DNA of 64,000 bases, from contig NZ_VSZS01000052.1 in NCBI RefSeq assembly GCF_008180155.1, positions 1 to 64,000 on the forward strand, given 5' to 3'. Of the stretch, positions 55,711-64,000 are shown piece by piece; positions within the stretch are counted from its first letter, which is position 1, and each line of letters starts with the position of its first letter. A model generated the notes under the pieces. The model ran no database searches, was not told the DNA's origin, and saw only the letters and a program-made list of their open reading frames with translations. A program made the position numbers and the translations under genes. The DNA is from Neoaquamicrobium microcysteis. Its GTDB lineage: Bacteria > Pseudomonadota > Alphaproteobacteria > Rhizobiales > Rhizobiaceae.

Positions 55711-56102
55711 GGGCAGGCACTAAACGCGATGGAACACGCCCGCACACTGTCACACAGAACCTAAATTATCCCTTGTGCGCAACGATCGCATTTCCTTCAA
55801 TGCAGTAACTTGCGCAGAAATCGCGATTTGATGGACAGCGCCACCCGTATGAGCGGGGACGAAACCGCCAATGTTCACCCGGCGGTCGTCCCCCAACTTT
55901 CTTTGGTTTCCTCTTCCGACAACCCAAGACCGCAATCGACCCAGGGCAGCCTTCCCTCCACACCGTAGTGGGAGCGAGGCACGAGGTCCTCGCCCTAAGA
56001 TTCAAAGACAATTGTACCTGGGCGAACCCTTACTTGCGACAGCATACCCCACCCCACCTAAACGTCGAGGTGACGAGCCCGATTGACTCACTTTGTGAAA
56101 GA
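55711..56102. other. Intergenic region between GGDEF-EAL gene and imuA
   Basis: About 390 bases without a convincing gene. The end nearest imuA is more AT-rich and leads into the LexA box. A minus-strand frame near 55750-55935 ending in a KEMRSLRTRDN-type stretch was seen but not recognised. Confidence 0.4.
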
Positions 56103-56117
56103 GAACAAATAACGAAC
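56103..56117. promoter_or_regulatory. LexA (SOS) box of the imuA-imuB-dnaE2 operon
   Basis: The sequence GAAC, seven bases, GAAC matches the alphaproteobacterial LexA box (GAAC-N7-GAAC). It lies 50 bases before the imuA start. This predicts induction by DNA damage. Confidence 0.85.
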
Positions 56118-56166
56118 ATATCGGTGCACCAAGCGTTACGAAGCCTTTCAGGAGACCTGGACTTTC

Positions 56167-56928
56167 ATGGCCGATCGCCCGGCAAACCCAGTCATTGCCC
56201 AGCTTCAGGAGCGCATCGCGCACCTCGGCGGCGGGACTGGCCGCCTGCGTCAGGTCCTGCCCTTCGGTCTGGCCGAAATCGACAGGCGGCTTCCAGGAGG
56301 CGGGCTGGGCGTTGGATGCCTGCATGAGATCGCCGGGGGCGGCAATGGCGCCGTAGATGGTGCGGCCGCAGCGATGTTTGCCGCAGGGATCGCGGCGCGG
56401 ACCAAGGGCAAGGTGCTCTGGATCGTCACGCGCCCTGACCTGTTTGCGCCGGCGATCGCCCAGGCGGGCCTTCAGCCCGACCGGGTCATCCATGTTGAGG
56501 CCGGAGATGAAAAGGCGCTGCTTGCGTGTTTCGAGGAAGGACTTCGCCACGGCGGCCTGGGAGCAGCCGTCGCCGAAACCGCTCATCTTTCGATGACTGC
56601 ATCGCGCCGGCTGCAATTGGCGGCGGAAGGGTCGAACACGATCGGCTTGGCAGTTCGTCGTTGGCGGCGACAGACCGAAGCGGGAGATTTCGGGCAACCA
56701 ACTGCCAGCGTCTCTCGCTGGCGGGTCTCGGTGTTGCCTTCAGTGGGCTTGCCCGTCGCCGGCATCGGCCGCGCCCGCTGGCTGGTCGAGCTGATCCGAT
56801 GCAGGGCCGGCGAAAGTGCAGATTTTGAAGTGGAGGCTTGCGATGCCCAGGGTCGTATCGCTTTTCCTTCCAAGGTGGCCGACAGACCGCCTCAGAAGGA
56901 AGTCGGGAGACGCATCGCCTCCGCATGA
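56167..56928 (+). CDS. imuA: SOS mutagenesis accessory protein ImuA
   Basis: This 253-residue RecA/SulA-like protein has LPFGLAEIDRRLPGGGLGVG near the N-terminus, a degenerate nucleotide-binding region, and a central VLWIVTRPDLFAPAIAQAGL. It forms the mutasome with ImuB and DnaE2 during translesion synthesis. The C-terminus overlaps imuB by 86 bases. Expression is expected from the LexA-controlled promoter. Confidence 0.9.
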   Translation: MADRPANPVIAQLQERIAHLGGGTGRLRQVLPFGLAEIDRRLPGGGLGVGCLHEIAGGGNGAVDGAAAAMFAAGIAARTKGKVLWIVTRPDLFAPAIAQAGLQPDRVIHVEAGDEKALLACFEEGLRHGGLGAAVAETAHLSMTASRRLQLAAEGSNTIGLAVRRWRRQTEAGDFGQPTASVSRWRVSVLPSVGLPVAGIGRARWLVELIRCRAGESADFEVEACDAQGRIAFPSKVADRPPQKEVGRRIASA

Positions 56929-58366
56929 GGCGCCACTTGTCCTGATCGGCCGCACAGGCCGCCGCAGAACCATTGCCGCCCTCGATACCAATGCCCAGGC
57001 GCTTGGTCTCACGAGAGGCATGGCCGTAGCCAAGGCGCAGGCACTCGTCCCCGGTCTCGTCGTGATGGACGCCGATCCTCCCGCCGATCGGCAAGGGCTC
57101 GAAAGGCTGGCCTTGTGGGCGCTGCAGCGCATCTCGCCTGTGGTGGCGGCCGATCCGCCTGATGGCCTCGTGATCGACACGACCGGAACCGATCACCTCC
57201 ATGGCGGCGAGGAAATGATGCTCACGGCGATCGTGCAGCGCCTTGCCGCTTCCGGCGTTGAAGCAAGGGCGGCGGTCGCCGATACCTGGGGTGCTGCCCA
57301 TGCCGCGGCACGTTTTGTGCGCCGGCAGACGACTGTCGTTCCGGCAGGACGGGGAACGGCCATGCTGCGACCCATGCCGCTAGCGGCCCTGCGCTTGGAC
57401 GGCGAGATTGTGACCGGCCTTCGCAGCCTCGGCTTCGAGACGGTCGGGGATCTGATGGATCAGCCGCGCGCACCCCTCGTCTTGCGGTTCGGCCCCGAGA
57501 TCGGCAGGCGGCTCGAGCAGGCCGTGGGGCTGGTCGCCGAACCCGTCGAACCAATCCGGTCGCCCGAACTTGTCGAAGTCAGGCGTGTCTTTGGCGAACC
57601 GATCGGCGCAGCCGAGACTATTGCTCGCTACACGGGCAAGCTGGTCGATGCACTTTGCCTCCAGCTTGAAAAGCGTGGCCTCGGGGCGCGCCGGCTCGAT
57701 TTGCTGCTCCATCGGGTCGACGACACCTTGCAGTTCATCCGAGTGGGGATGGCTCAGCCGGTGCGCGATCCCAAACGCCTCACCCGCCTGCTACGCGACA
57801 AGATCGAGACAATTGACCCCGGTTTCGGCATCGAGATCATGGTGCTGGTGGCGATCGAAACCGAGGCGCTACACGACAACCAGGCGATCTCCTCGCTGGT
57901 CGCGCCGCCAGAACCGGATGTTTCGGACTTGGTCGACGTGCTCGCCAATCGTGTCGGCGGCAATCGGCTCTACCGGTTCACGCCGGTCCAGAGCGATGTG
58001 CCCGAGCGATCGGTGGCGCGCGTGCCGGCGCTGGCGCCGGAAACCGGCGCGACATGGGAAGGCGACTGGCCACGCCCGCCGCGGCTTCTGCCCCGGCCCG
58101 AGCCCGTCGAGACCATGGCGCTGCTTCCCGATCATCCACCGGTCTGGTTCACCTGGCGGGGTGTGCGTCGGCGCGTCAAGCGAGCCGACGGCCCCGAGCG
58201 CATCCGCGGCGAATGGTGGAAGCGCGACGCGGAGATGACCACGGTCAGGGATTATTTCCGGGTCGAGGACGAGACCGGAGAGCGCTACTGGTTGTTTCGC
58301 TCCGGAGACGGTGAGCGCGAAGACAGCGGTTCACACCGCTGGTTCCTGCACGGGATCTTCGCATGA
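56843..58366 (+). CDS. imuB: Y-family polymerase-like protein ImuB
   Basis: This 507-residue protein belongs to the DinB/Y family branch ImuB, which lacks the catalytic acidic residues and acts as a scaffold linking DnaE2 to the sliding clamp. It begins [20 protein letters not shown] and keeps [16 protein letters not shown] and [21 protein letters not shown] site precedes the ATG at 56843. Its stop overlaps dnaE2 by four bases. Confidence 0.92.
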   Translation: MPRVVSLFLPRWPTDRLRRKSGDASPPHEAPLVLIGRTGRRRTIAALDTNAQALGLTRGMAVAKAQALVPGLVVMDADPPADRQGLERLALWALQRISPVVAADPPDGLVIDTTGTDHLHGGEEMMLTAIVQRLAASGVEARAAVADTWGAAHAAARFVRRQTTVVPAGRGTAMLRPMPLAALRLDGEIVTGLRSLGFETVGDLMDQPRAPLVLRFGPEIGRRLEQAVGLVAEPVEPIRSPELVEVRRVFGEPIGAAETIARYTGKLVDALCLQLEKRGLGARRLDLLLHRVDDTLQFIRVGMAQPVRDPKRLTRLLRDKIETIDPGFGIEIMVLVAIETEALHDNQAISSLVAPPEPDVSDLVDVLANRVGGNRLYRFTPVQSDVPERSVARVPALAPETGATWEGDWPRPPRLLPRPEPVETMALLPDHPPVWFTWRGVRRRVKRADGPERIRGEWWKRDAEMTTVRDYFRVEDETGERYWLFRSGDGEREDSGSHRWFLHGIFA

Positions 58367-61300
58367 GTGGGCCGCGCTATGCCGAATTGCAGGTAACCAG
58401 CCACTTCTCGTTCCTGCGCGGGGCGAGCAGTTGCGAGGAGTTGTTTGCCGAAGCCGCCCGGGTCGGTGTCGATGCGCTTGGCATTGTCGACCGCAACTCA
58501 CTGGCGGGAATCGTCCGTGCGCTCGAGGCGGCCAGGACCACCGGAATCCGCCTCGTGGTCGGCTGCCGTCTCGATCTTACCGATGGCATGTCAGTCCTTG
58601 TTTATCCAACCGATCGGCCCGCCTATGCGCGGCTTTGCCGTCTACTTTCGCTGGGCAAGAAGCGTGCTGGCAAGGGCAAATGCCTTCTCGAATGGGCCGA
58701 TCTCGTCGCCTATGGCGAGGGCATGATCGCCGTGCTCGTTCCGGATGCGGCCGACGAGATTTGCGCGCTGCATCTGCGGCGCCTGCGCGAGGCATTCGAC
58801 AACCGCGCCTATCTGGCCCTGACGCTACGCCGGCGGCCCAATGACCAGATGCGTCTCTGGGAATTGTCCAACCTGGCGATGCAGGCGCGCGTGCCGACCG
58901 TCGTCACCAATGACGTGCTGTTTCATGAGGCGGGTCGTCAGGTGATGCAGGATCTGGTGACGGCCATCCGGCACAACGTCACCATCGATGAGCTGGGGCA
59001 TCGCCGCGAGCGCTTTGCCGACCGCTATCTGAAATCGGCCCAGGAAATGCACCGGCTCTTCGGCCGCTATCCCGAGGCTCTGGCTCGCACCGTCGAAATC
59101 ATGGAGCGCTGTCGGTTCTCGCTCGACCAGCTCGCCTATCAATACCCGCAAGAAAAGCTCCACCCCGAACTGACGCCCCAGCAGGCGCTCGAAAAGCTCA
59201 CCTGGGAGGGCGCGGCAGAGCGGTACCCCGAAGGCTTGCCGGACAAGGTCCGCGCCAATCTCAATCACGAATTGCGCCTGATCGAGAAGCTCGAATACGC
59301 ACCATACTTTTTGACTGTGAACGCCATCGTCCACTTCGCGCGCTCGAAAGGCATTCAGTGCCAGGGCAGGGGATCTGCAGCCAATTCGGCCGTCTGCTTC
59401 GTGCTAGGCGTCACCTCGGTCGATCCCGATCGTAACGATCTGCTCTTTGAACGCTTCGTCTCAGAAGAACGGCGTGAGCCGCCCGACATCGATGTCGATT
59501 TCGAGCATGAGCGGCGCGAAGAGGTCATCCAGTGGGTCTATAAGACCTATGGTCGCGAGCGCGCCGCGCTCTGCTCGACCGTCATCCGCTATCGCGCCAA
59601 GGGCGCGCTACGCGATGTCGGAAAGGCGCTTGGCCTGCCCGAGGATCTTACCAAGTCGCTTTCATCGCAGGTATGGGGCTGGTCGGAAGGTGTCGAGCAG
59701 AAACACGCCGAAGGCCTCAACTTAAATACGGGCGACCGCCGCCTGCGGCTGGCGCTAGAGCTCGCCCACCAGCTTGTCGGCACGCCGCGCCATCTCTCCC
59801 AGCACCCCGGCGGGTTCGTTCTGACCCGCGACCGGCTCGACGAGCTCGTCCCGATCGAGCCGGCCGCCATGGAGGACCGGCAGGTCATCGAGTGGGACAA
59901 GGACGACATTGATGTGCTCAAATTCATGAAGGTCGACGTCCTGGCGCTCGGCATGCTGTCGTGCATGCGCCGCGCCTTCGATCTTCTCGCCGAGCACAAG
60001 GACATAGGGCTTGATCTCGCCACCATCCCGGCTGAGGATCCGCGCACCTATGCGATGATCCGCAAGGCCGATACCCTCGGCACCTTCCAGATCGAGAGCC
60101 GTGCCCAGATGGCCATGCTGCCTCGCATCAAGCCGCGGACCTTCTACGATCTGGTCATCGAGGTGGCGATCGTGCGTCCCGGCCCCATCCAGGGCGACAT
60201 GGTGCATCCCTATCTGCGCCGGCGCGAGGGCAAGGAGGAGGTGACCTATCCCAAGCCCGAACTCGAGGCCGTGCTCGGCAAGACGCTGGGCGTGCCGCTC
60301 TTCCAGGAGCAGGCCATGCGGGTTGCCATCGAATGCGCGGGCTTTACCGCCGGCGAGGCCGATCAGCTGCGCCGTGCCATGGCGACGTTCAAGCATACAG
60401 GCGGCGTCTCCAAGTTCGGCGAGAAGCTGATCGCCGGCATGGTCGCCAATGGCTACGACCGCGAATTCGCGGAGCGAACCTTCAAGCAGCTCGAAGGGTT
60501 CGGCTCCTATGGCTTTCCCGAAAGCCATGCGGCGAGCTTCGCCCTCATCGCCTATGCCTCCTCCTGGATGAAATGCTGGCACCCCGAGGTCTTCTGCTGC
60601 GCGCTCCTCAACGCCCAGCCCATGGGCTTTTATGCCCCGGCCCAGATCGTGCGCGATGCACGCGAGCACGGCGTCGAAATCCGGCCCGTTTGCGTCAATT
60701 CATCCCGCTGGGACTGTACGCTCGAGGCGATCGGCGAGGATGGCGATTTCGCCGTCCGGCTGGGTCTGCGCATGGTCAAGGGGCTGGGCAATGCGGAAGC
60801 CGCGCGCCTCGTCTCCTGCCGGGAAAACCGGCCATTCGTATCAGTGGATGACCTGTGGCGCCGGGCAGGTATTCCGGCGGCCGCCCTGGTGAAACTTGCC
60901 GAGGCTGATGCTTTTCGGCCCAACCTGCAGCTGGTCCGGCGCGAAGCGCTCTGGGCCATCAAGGCGCTGCGTGATGAGCCCCTCCCGCTCTTTGCCGCCG
61001 CGGCCCGGCGCAAGGCGGAGGTTGTACCTGAACAGACCGAGCCGGGCGTCGCGCTGCGTCCGATGGCGGCCGGCAGTGAGGTGGTTGAGGATTACAGCCA
61101 TACCGGGCTGACGCTTCGGCAGCACCCGGTCTCGTTCCTGCGCGCTGACCTTACCCGCCAACGCGTGATGACCTGCGCCGACGCCGTCGCCTCACGCGAC
61201 CGGCGCTGGGTCCATGTCGCCGGCCTAGTTCTGGTGCGCCAGCGACCAGGCAGTGCCAAGGGTGTCATGTTCATCACGCTCGAGGACGAAACCGCGGTCG

Positions 61301-61620
61301 CCAACCTCGTGGTGTGGACCAAGGTCTTCGAGAAATTCCGCCGTGTCGTACTGGGATGCGGCATGATCGGGGCGAAGGGCAGGGTGCAGCGCGAGGGCGA
61401 GGTGGTGCATATCGTCGCCCATGAGCTGATCGACATGTCCGCGGAACTGGCCAGTATCGGGTCGCGGGATACTGATTTCCGATTGCCGCATGGGCGCGGT
61501 GATGAGTTCCATCACGGCTCTCCGGCGCCCGATCCGCGCGGATTGCCCCAGGCGAGGAATATGGTCGATCCCTATAGGCATATCGATGAAATCAGGGTGA
61601 AGACGCGGGATTTTCGATGA
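58363..61620 (+). CDS. dnaE2: Error-prone DNA polymerase III alpha subunit DnaE2
   Basis: This 1085-residue polymerase has a PHP domain ([20 protein letters not shown]), the C-family palm with [20 protein letters not shown], and [19 protein letters not shown]. The C-terminal region has an OB fold near residue 945 ([20 protein letters not shown]). Length and context identify DnaE2 rather than replicative DnaE. It is the last gene of the imuA-imuB-dnaE2 cassette, with an ATGA overlap. Confidence 0.94.
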   Translation: MSGPRYAELQVTSHFSFLRGASSCEELFAEAARVGVDALGIVDRNSLAGIVRALEAARTTGIRLVVGCRLDLTDGMSVLVYPTDRPAYARLCRLLSLGKKRAGKGKCLLEWADLVAYGEGMIAVLVPDAADEICALHLRRLREAFDNRAYLALTLRRRPNDQMRLWELSNLAMQARVPTVVTNDVLFHEAGRQVMQDLVTAIRHNVTIDELGHRRERFADRYLKSAQEMHRLFGRYPEALARTVEIMERCRFSLDQLAYQYPQEKLHPELTPQQALEKLTWEGAAERYPEGLPDKVRANLNHELRLIEKLEYAPYFLTVNAIVHFARSKGIQCQGRGSAANSAVCFVLGVTSVDPDRNDLLFERFVSEERREPPDIDVDFEHERREEVIQWVYKTYGRERAALCSTVIRYRAKGALRDVGKALGLPEDLTKSLSSQVWGWSEGVEQKHAEGLNLNTGDRRLRLALELAHQLVGTPRHLSQHPGGFVLTRDRLDELVPIEPAAMEDRQVIEWDKDDIDVLKFMKVDVLALGMLSCMRRAFDLLAEHKDIGLDLATIPAEDPRTYAMIRKADTLGTFQIESRAQMAMLPRIKPRTFYDLVIEVAIVRPGPIQGDMVHPYLRRREGKEEVTYPKPELEAVLGKTLGVPLFQEQAMRVAIECAGFTAGEADQLRRAMATFKHTGGVSKFGEKLIAGMVANGYDREFAERTFKQLEGFGSYGFPESHAASFALIAYASSWMKCWHPEVFCCALLNAQPMGFYAPAQIVRDAREHGVEIRPVCVNSSRWDCTLEAIGEDGDFAVRLGLRMVKGLGNAEAARLVSCRENRPFVSVDDLWRRAGIPAAALVKLAEADAFRPNLQLVRREALWAIKALRDEPLPLFAAAARRKAEVVPEQTEPGVALRPMAAGSEVVEDYSHTGLTLRQHPVSFLRADLTRQRVMTCADAVASRDRRWVHVAGLVLVRQRPGSAKGVMFITLEDETAVANLVVWTKVFEKFRRVVLGCGMIGAKGRVQREGEVVHIVAHELIDMSAELASIGSRDTDFRLPHGRGDEFHHGSPAPDPRGLPQARNMVDPYRHIDEIRVKTRDFR

Positions 61621-61632
61621 CCGGAGTGTCGG

Positions 61633-61836
61633 TCAAGTCTCGAACCCGAGCCGATCACGAATAACACCCGGCAGCTTCGATGCAATTTCGGACATTATGT
61701 GCGCTTTGTCTTCGCGCATGAAGCGGTCGATAGGGGGCTGAAGGAAGCGCCATGCATCAAGCCGAGATTTAACCTCAACACTGCCAATAGGATCGGATAA
61801 CCAGATATCGCGGCATCGACATACTGTCGTTGGCAT
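61633..61836 (-). CDS. Small hypothetical protein (67 aa)
   Basis: This 67-residue frame, PTTVCRCRDIWLSDPIGSVE to SEIASKLPGVIRDRLGFET, has a plausible helical C-terminus but no recognisable family and no clear ribosome binding site. It sits between dnaE2 and the bicarbonate genes. It may be a fragment of a longer gene or a chance frame. Confidence 0.3.
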   Translation of the reverse strand: MPTTVCRCRDIWLSDPIGSVEVKSRLDAWRFLQPPIDRFMREDKAHIMSEIASKLPGVIRDRLGFET

Positions 61837-61902
61837 CGCTAGAGAATCTAAATGAATGAAGCCAACTCTCTGTACTGTCTGTTGACACCTTAACTCATGT
61901 TT

Positions 61903-62220
61903 CTATGCGAACTTCTCAGGCCGCAGCACATTGATGGTGCTGAGCATGACGATTAGCCCGTAACTGTCGAGAAGGGGCCTGATATCCTCGATGAAGGCAT
62001 CGGCCTTGCCGGGCTCCGCCACGACGAGCACGGTGACCTTGTGTTGCGCACTCGTGATGAGATCATCGTCCCAGGTTCCCGCCTCGCCCTCGCCGGATAA
62101 GGTCGGCATGACAGTGTGGCCCCGGATCGCGTGTTTGCCCAAGAGAGTAACGATCTGCGGCACAAGCGGCGCATCGACCAGAATTTCAACTCGCGTCCGC
62201 TCGGTTCCGGGAAGGGTCAT
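61903..62220 (-). CDS. sbtB: PII-like signalling protein (SbtB type)
   Basis: This 105-residue protein has the PII/SbtB-like fold with a T-loop region near HTVMPTLSGEGEAGTWDDD and a C-terminal IVMLSTINVLRP. SbtB binds adenine nucleotides and controls the SbtA bicarbonate transporter. Its ATG overlaps the sbtA stop by four bases, supporting a functional pair. Confidence 0.82.
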   Translation of the reverse strand: MTLPGTERTRVEILVDAPLVPQIVTLLGKHAIRGHTVMPTLSGEGEAGTWDDDLITSAQHKVTVLVVAEPGKADAFIEDIRPLLDSYGLIVMLSTINVLRPEKFA

Positions 62221-63167
62221 TGCACCACCTGCTGCGCTATCCAGATGTAGATCGGAATGCCGACCAAGATGTTGAAGGGAAACGTCACCGCCAGGGACAT
62301 GCCGAGGTACAACCCCGGATCGGCTTGGGGAAGCGCAAGGCGCATGGCGGCGGGCACCGCAATATAGCTCGCGCTCCCTGCCAGGATGCCAAGGGCTGCC
62401 GCTGTGCCGACATCAAGACCGATTGCAGCACCAAGCAAAACGCCCAACATACCGTTGGTCAGCGCAATCGCGATCGCCAAGGCGATGAGCCGAGGCGTCA
62501 GGCTTTTGCCCTCGCGCAGCCTCTTGGCCGCGATCAATCCCATATCGAGCAGGAACAGGCAAAGCACACCACGGAACGCCCCTTCAAAGACCGGCGCGAT
62601 GGGGGAGAACCCGTCTTTGCCCACAATCAGGCCGACCGAAAAGCTACCCACGAGCAGCATGACCGACGCATTGGTCAGTGTCTCGTGGAGCAGATCGCCC
62701 ATCGGACGCGGCTCAGCACCACCGTAACGTTGCGCAAGCAACAGGCCGCTGACGATTGCAGGCGTTTCCATCAATGCCAGCACGGCAACCGTATAACCCG
62801 CTGCGGGGATTTGCTGCCGAGTCAGGATTTCGAGACCGGTCACGAAGGTAACGACCGAAACCGAGCCATAATGGGCGGACACGGCCGCTGCATTGACGCT
62901 GCTGAGCTTGCCGACGCGGCGCAGGACGACAAAAACCGGCAAGGGCAACATGAAGCTGAGGGCTATGCCAGCTGCCGCCGCAACTAGCAGCTCGAGGGTA
63001 AAGCCAGCCTCGGCGACCTCCACGCCGCCTTTCAGCCCTATCGCTACCATCAGGTAGAGCGATATGCCCTTGCCGACGGCCTCCGGGATAGAGAGGTCGG
63101 ACCGAACGAGAGCGGCGAGAGCACCCAGCACAAAGAAAAGCACAACAGGCGACAGGAGTGTTTCCAA
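62217..63167 (-). CDS. sbtA: Sodium-dependent bicarbonate permease SbtA
   Basis: This 316-residue membrane protein belongs to the DUF897/SbtA family, with about 10 membrane segments and the typical VAIGLKGGVEVAEAG, SAHYGSVSVVTFVTGLEILT and LAGSASYIAVPAAMRLALP. It imports bicarbonate with sodium. The start is TTG at 63167; no ATG fits the family N-terminus. It overlaps the sbtB-like gene by four bases. Confidence 0.88.
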   Translation of the reverse strand: METLLSPVVLFFVLGALAALVRSDLSIPEAVGKGISLYLMVAIGLKGGVEVAEAGFTLELLVAAAAGIALSFMLPLPVFVVLRRVGKLSSVNAAAVSAHYGSVSVVTFVTGLEILTRQQIPAAGYTVAVLALMETPAIVSGLLLAQRYGGAEPRPMGDLLHETLTNASVMLLVGSFSVGLIVGKDGFSPIAPVFEGAFRGVLCLFLLDMGLIAAKRLREGKSLTPRLIALAIAIALTNGMLGVLLGAAIGLDVGTAAALGILAGSASYIAVPAAMRLALPQADPGLYLGMSLAVTFPFNILVGIPIYIWIAQQVVQ

Positions 63168-63606
63168 GGCTCAAACCGATTCAGATGATAACGCCAGCTT
63201 AGCAATAGCGAGGTTCGCGTTGGCTGGGCAAGTATGGAGGCCGTGGCGTTGACGGTGCCAAGATAGGCGTACCCACCCCTTTGTGGAGTTGATGTCGTGC
63301 GGCAATCGCGTCACTTATGTGGGTGTGGGGTAAAAAGGGTTGCATATTTCGCAGTCGGCACAGCTCGTGGGACTGGAACTGATCTGCGAGCTCATTCAGG
63401 ACGATGAGTATTGAAGATAAGTTGCGCTGCGCATTAGCCAAGGATGCATCCGCTGCATTGAAAGCAATGACAGTTAAGTTGACTTGCAGTCCCCAAACCA
63501 GTCAGTCTGCAATCCGCCCCTTTGAGGACGTGCTGCCCAAGGGAAGGATAGGGGAGAGGGGCGCGTGCGGTTCGCCGGGAAGGCAAGCCATGATAGTGAA
63601 TCCGTG
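63168..63606. other. Intergenic region, nothing recognised
   Basis: About 440 bases upstream of sbtA containing short, unsupported frames on both strands. It should contain the sbtAB promoter. I found no recognisable gene. Confidence 0.4.
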
Positions 63607-63630
63607 ACCGCTGGTCAGCAGACCAGCGGT
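63607..63630. repeat. Perfect 10-bp inverted repeat (hairpin)
   Basis: ACCGCTGGTC and GACCAGCGGT are separated by four bases (AGCA). There is no T tract on either side, so it is not a standard terminator. It could be the end of a mobile element or a Rho-independent-like stem of another kind. Confidence 0.6.
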
Positions 63631-64000
63631 GTGGTTGCTACCGGGCGCTTCTCAGAGACTTGGCCGCGACATCAGGTCGATCGTCACCAGCCAGTGATCT
63701 GAAACGCCGCTGCCACTCTCCGGGTCGAAACGTCGGGGCGACACGAACCCTTGAGCGTTGGTCTCGATCTGTTGGGGGGCCGACGAAGGTTCGCAAGGAC
63801 CCGAGATTGGCGAACCAGCCAGAGGTCGATGATGTCGCGCCCGTGACGCAAAGGTTTGGCGTCGCCCTTCGGGCCGGGCTGTTGGCGGAGCCGAAGACCC
63901 GAAGTCCGGGTCTTCTCCCATTCGGGCTGCCATGCCTGACGCGGCTGGCGGAATCGAAGAGGGGACACGGAATTGCTCGCGGTGATCAGCCAATGGTTTG
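63631..64000 (-). pseudogene. Possible degraded gene at the right edge (nuclease-like C-terminus)
   Basis: Minus-strand reading ends with TNAQGFVSPRRFDPESGSGV then SDHWLVTIDLMSRPSL, which resembles the C-terminus of endonuclease/exonuclease/phosphatase-type proteins (SDHW motif). Just upstream a different frame reads QPEWEKTRTSGLRLRQQPGP and HGRDIIDLWLVRQ, as if a frameshift separates two parts of one gene. The gene continues past 64000. The family assignment is tentative. Confidence 0.35.

Noticed and set aside
63404-63630. Possible group II intron end or reverse-transcriptase-linked RNA
   Set aside because: The G-rich stretch and hairpin recalled a group II intron domain V, but the conserved domain V pattern and any intron-encoded protein are missing.

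Overview
The window looks like a chromosomal segment of an alphaproteobacterium of the order Hyphomicrobiales (Rhizobiales), probably near Mesorhizobium/Phyllobacteriaceae. The basis is high GC with rhizobial-type codon use, an alphaproteobacterial LexA box (GAAC-N7-GAAC) in front of imuA-imuB-dnaE2, a CIRCE-controlled groESL pair, HWE/HisKA_2 kinases, and NasT/NasS control of nitrate assimilation. No rRNA or tRNA genes were seen. The genus is inference.

Positions 1-9.5 kb are accessory in character. An IS3-family element runs off the left edge and truncates a transglutaminase-like gene. A minus-strand run of six very small genes, mostly overlapping, follows. Next come a CIRCE-controlled groES-groEL pair whose GroEL lacks the usual Gly-Met tail, small membrane or secreted proteins, an intact second transglutaminase, and decayed genes (a DUF2726 pseudogene and a possible PHB depolymerase remnant).

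Positions 9.5-17.5 kb form a catabolic island. It holds a TRAP transporter (DctP, DctQ, DctM), a D-2-hydroxyacid dehydrogenase, an iron-dependent alcohol dehydrogenase, an SDR oxidoreductase, a DUF1330 protein and an IclR regulator. Short inverted repeats built on TGGAC/GTCCA half-sites lie in three of its intergenic regions and suggest one local regulon. A D-threonine-aldolase-like fragment and a hipB-hipA pair follow (17.8-20.2 kb).

Positions 21.0-32.3 kb hold a coherent peptide/D-amino-acid module: an M81 (MlrC-type) peptidase, a complete oligopeptide ABC importer with a fused double ATPase, a D-amino-acid dehydrogenase-like flavoprotein, an IclR regulator, a CobW/COG0523 GTPase and an N-acyl-D-amino-acid deacylase. 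The inferred job is import and hydrolysis of D-residue-containing peptides or N-acyl-D-amino acids, with the GTPase possibly serving the metal-dependent hydrolases.

Positions 32.8-33.7 kb carry divergent soxR and ridA with a SoxR box between them. Positions 34.1-44.5 kb hold the assimilatory nitrate system: nasT-nasS, a leader with a sigma54 promoter, two hexaloop hairpins of the ANTAR-target type and an intrinsic terminator, then nitrate transporter, nirB, nirD, nitrate reductase and cysG. Positions 44.6-48.2 kb carry a baeRF11-type protein, a universal stress protein and an SLC13-type permease with RCK_C domains. Positions 48.4-53.4 kb are a signalling region: KaiC-like ATPase, HWE kinase, single-domain response regulator, a candidate small RNA, and a Cache-type HisKA_2 kinase. 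A CHASE4-GGDEF-EAL protein follows. Positions 56.1-61.6 kb are the SOS mutagenesis cassette. Positions 61.9-63.2 kb encode an SbtA bicarbonate permease with an SbtB-like PII protein. The right end holds a perfect hairpin and a possible degraded nuclease gene.
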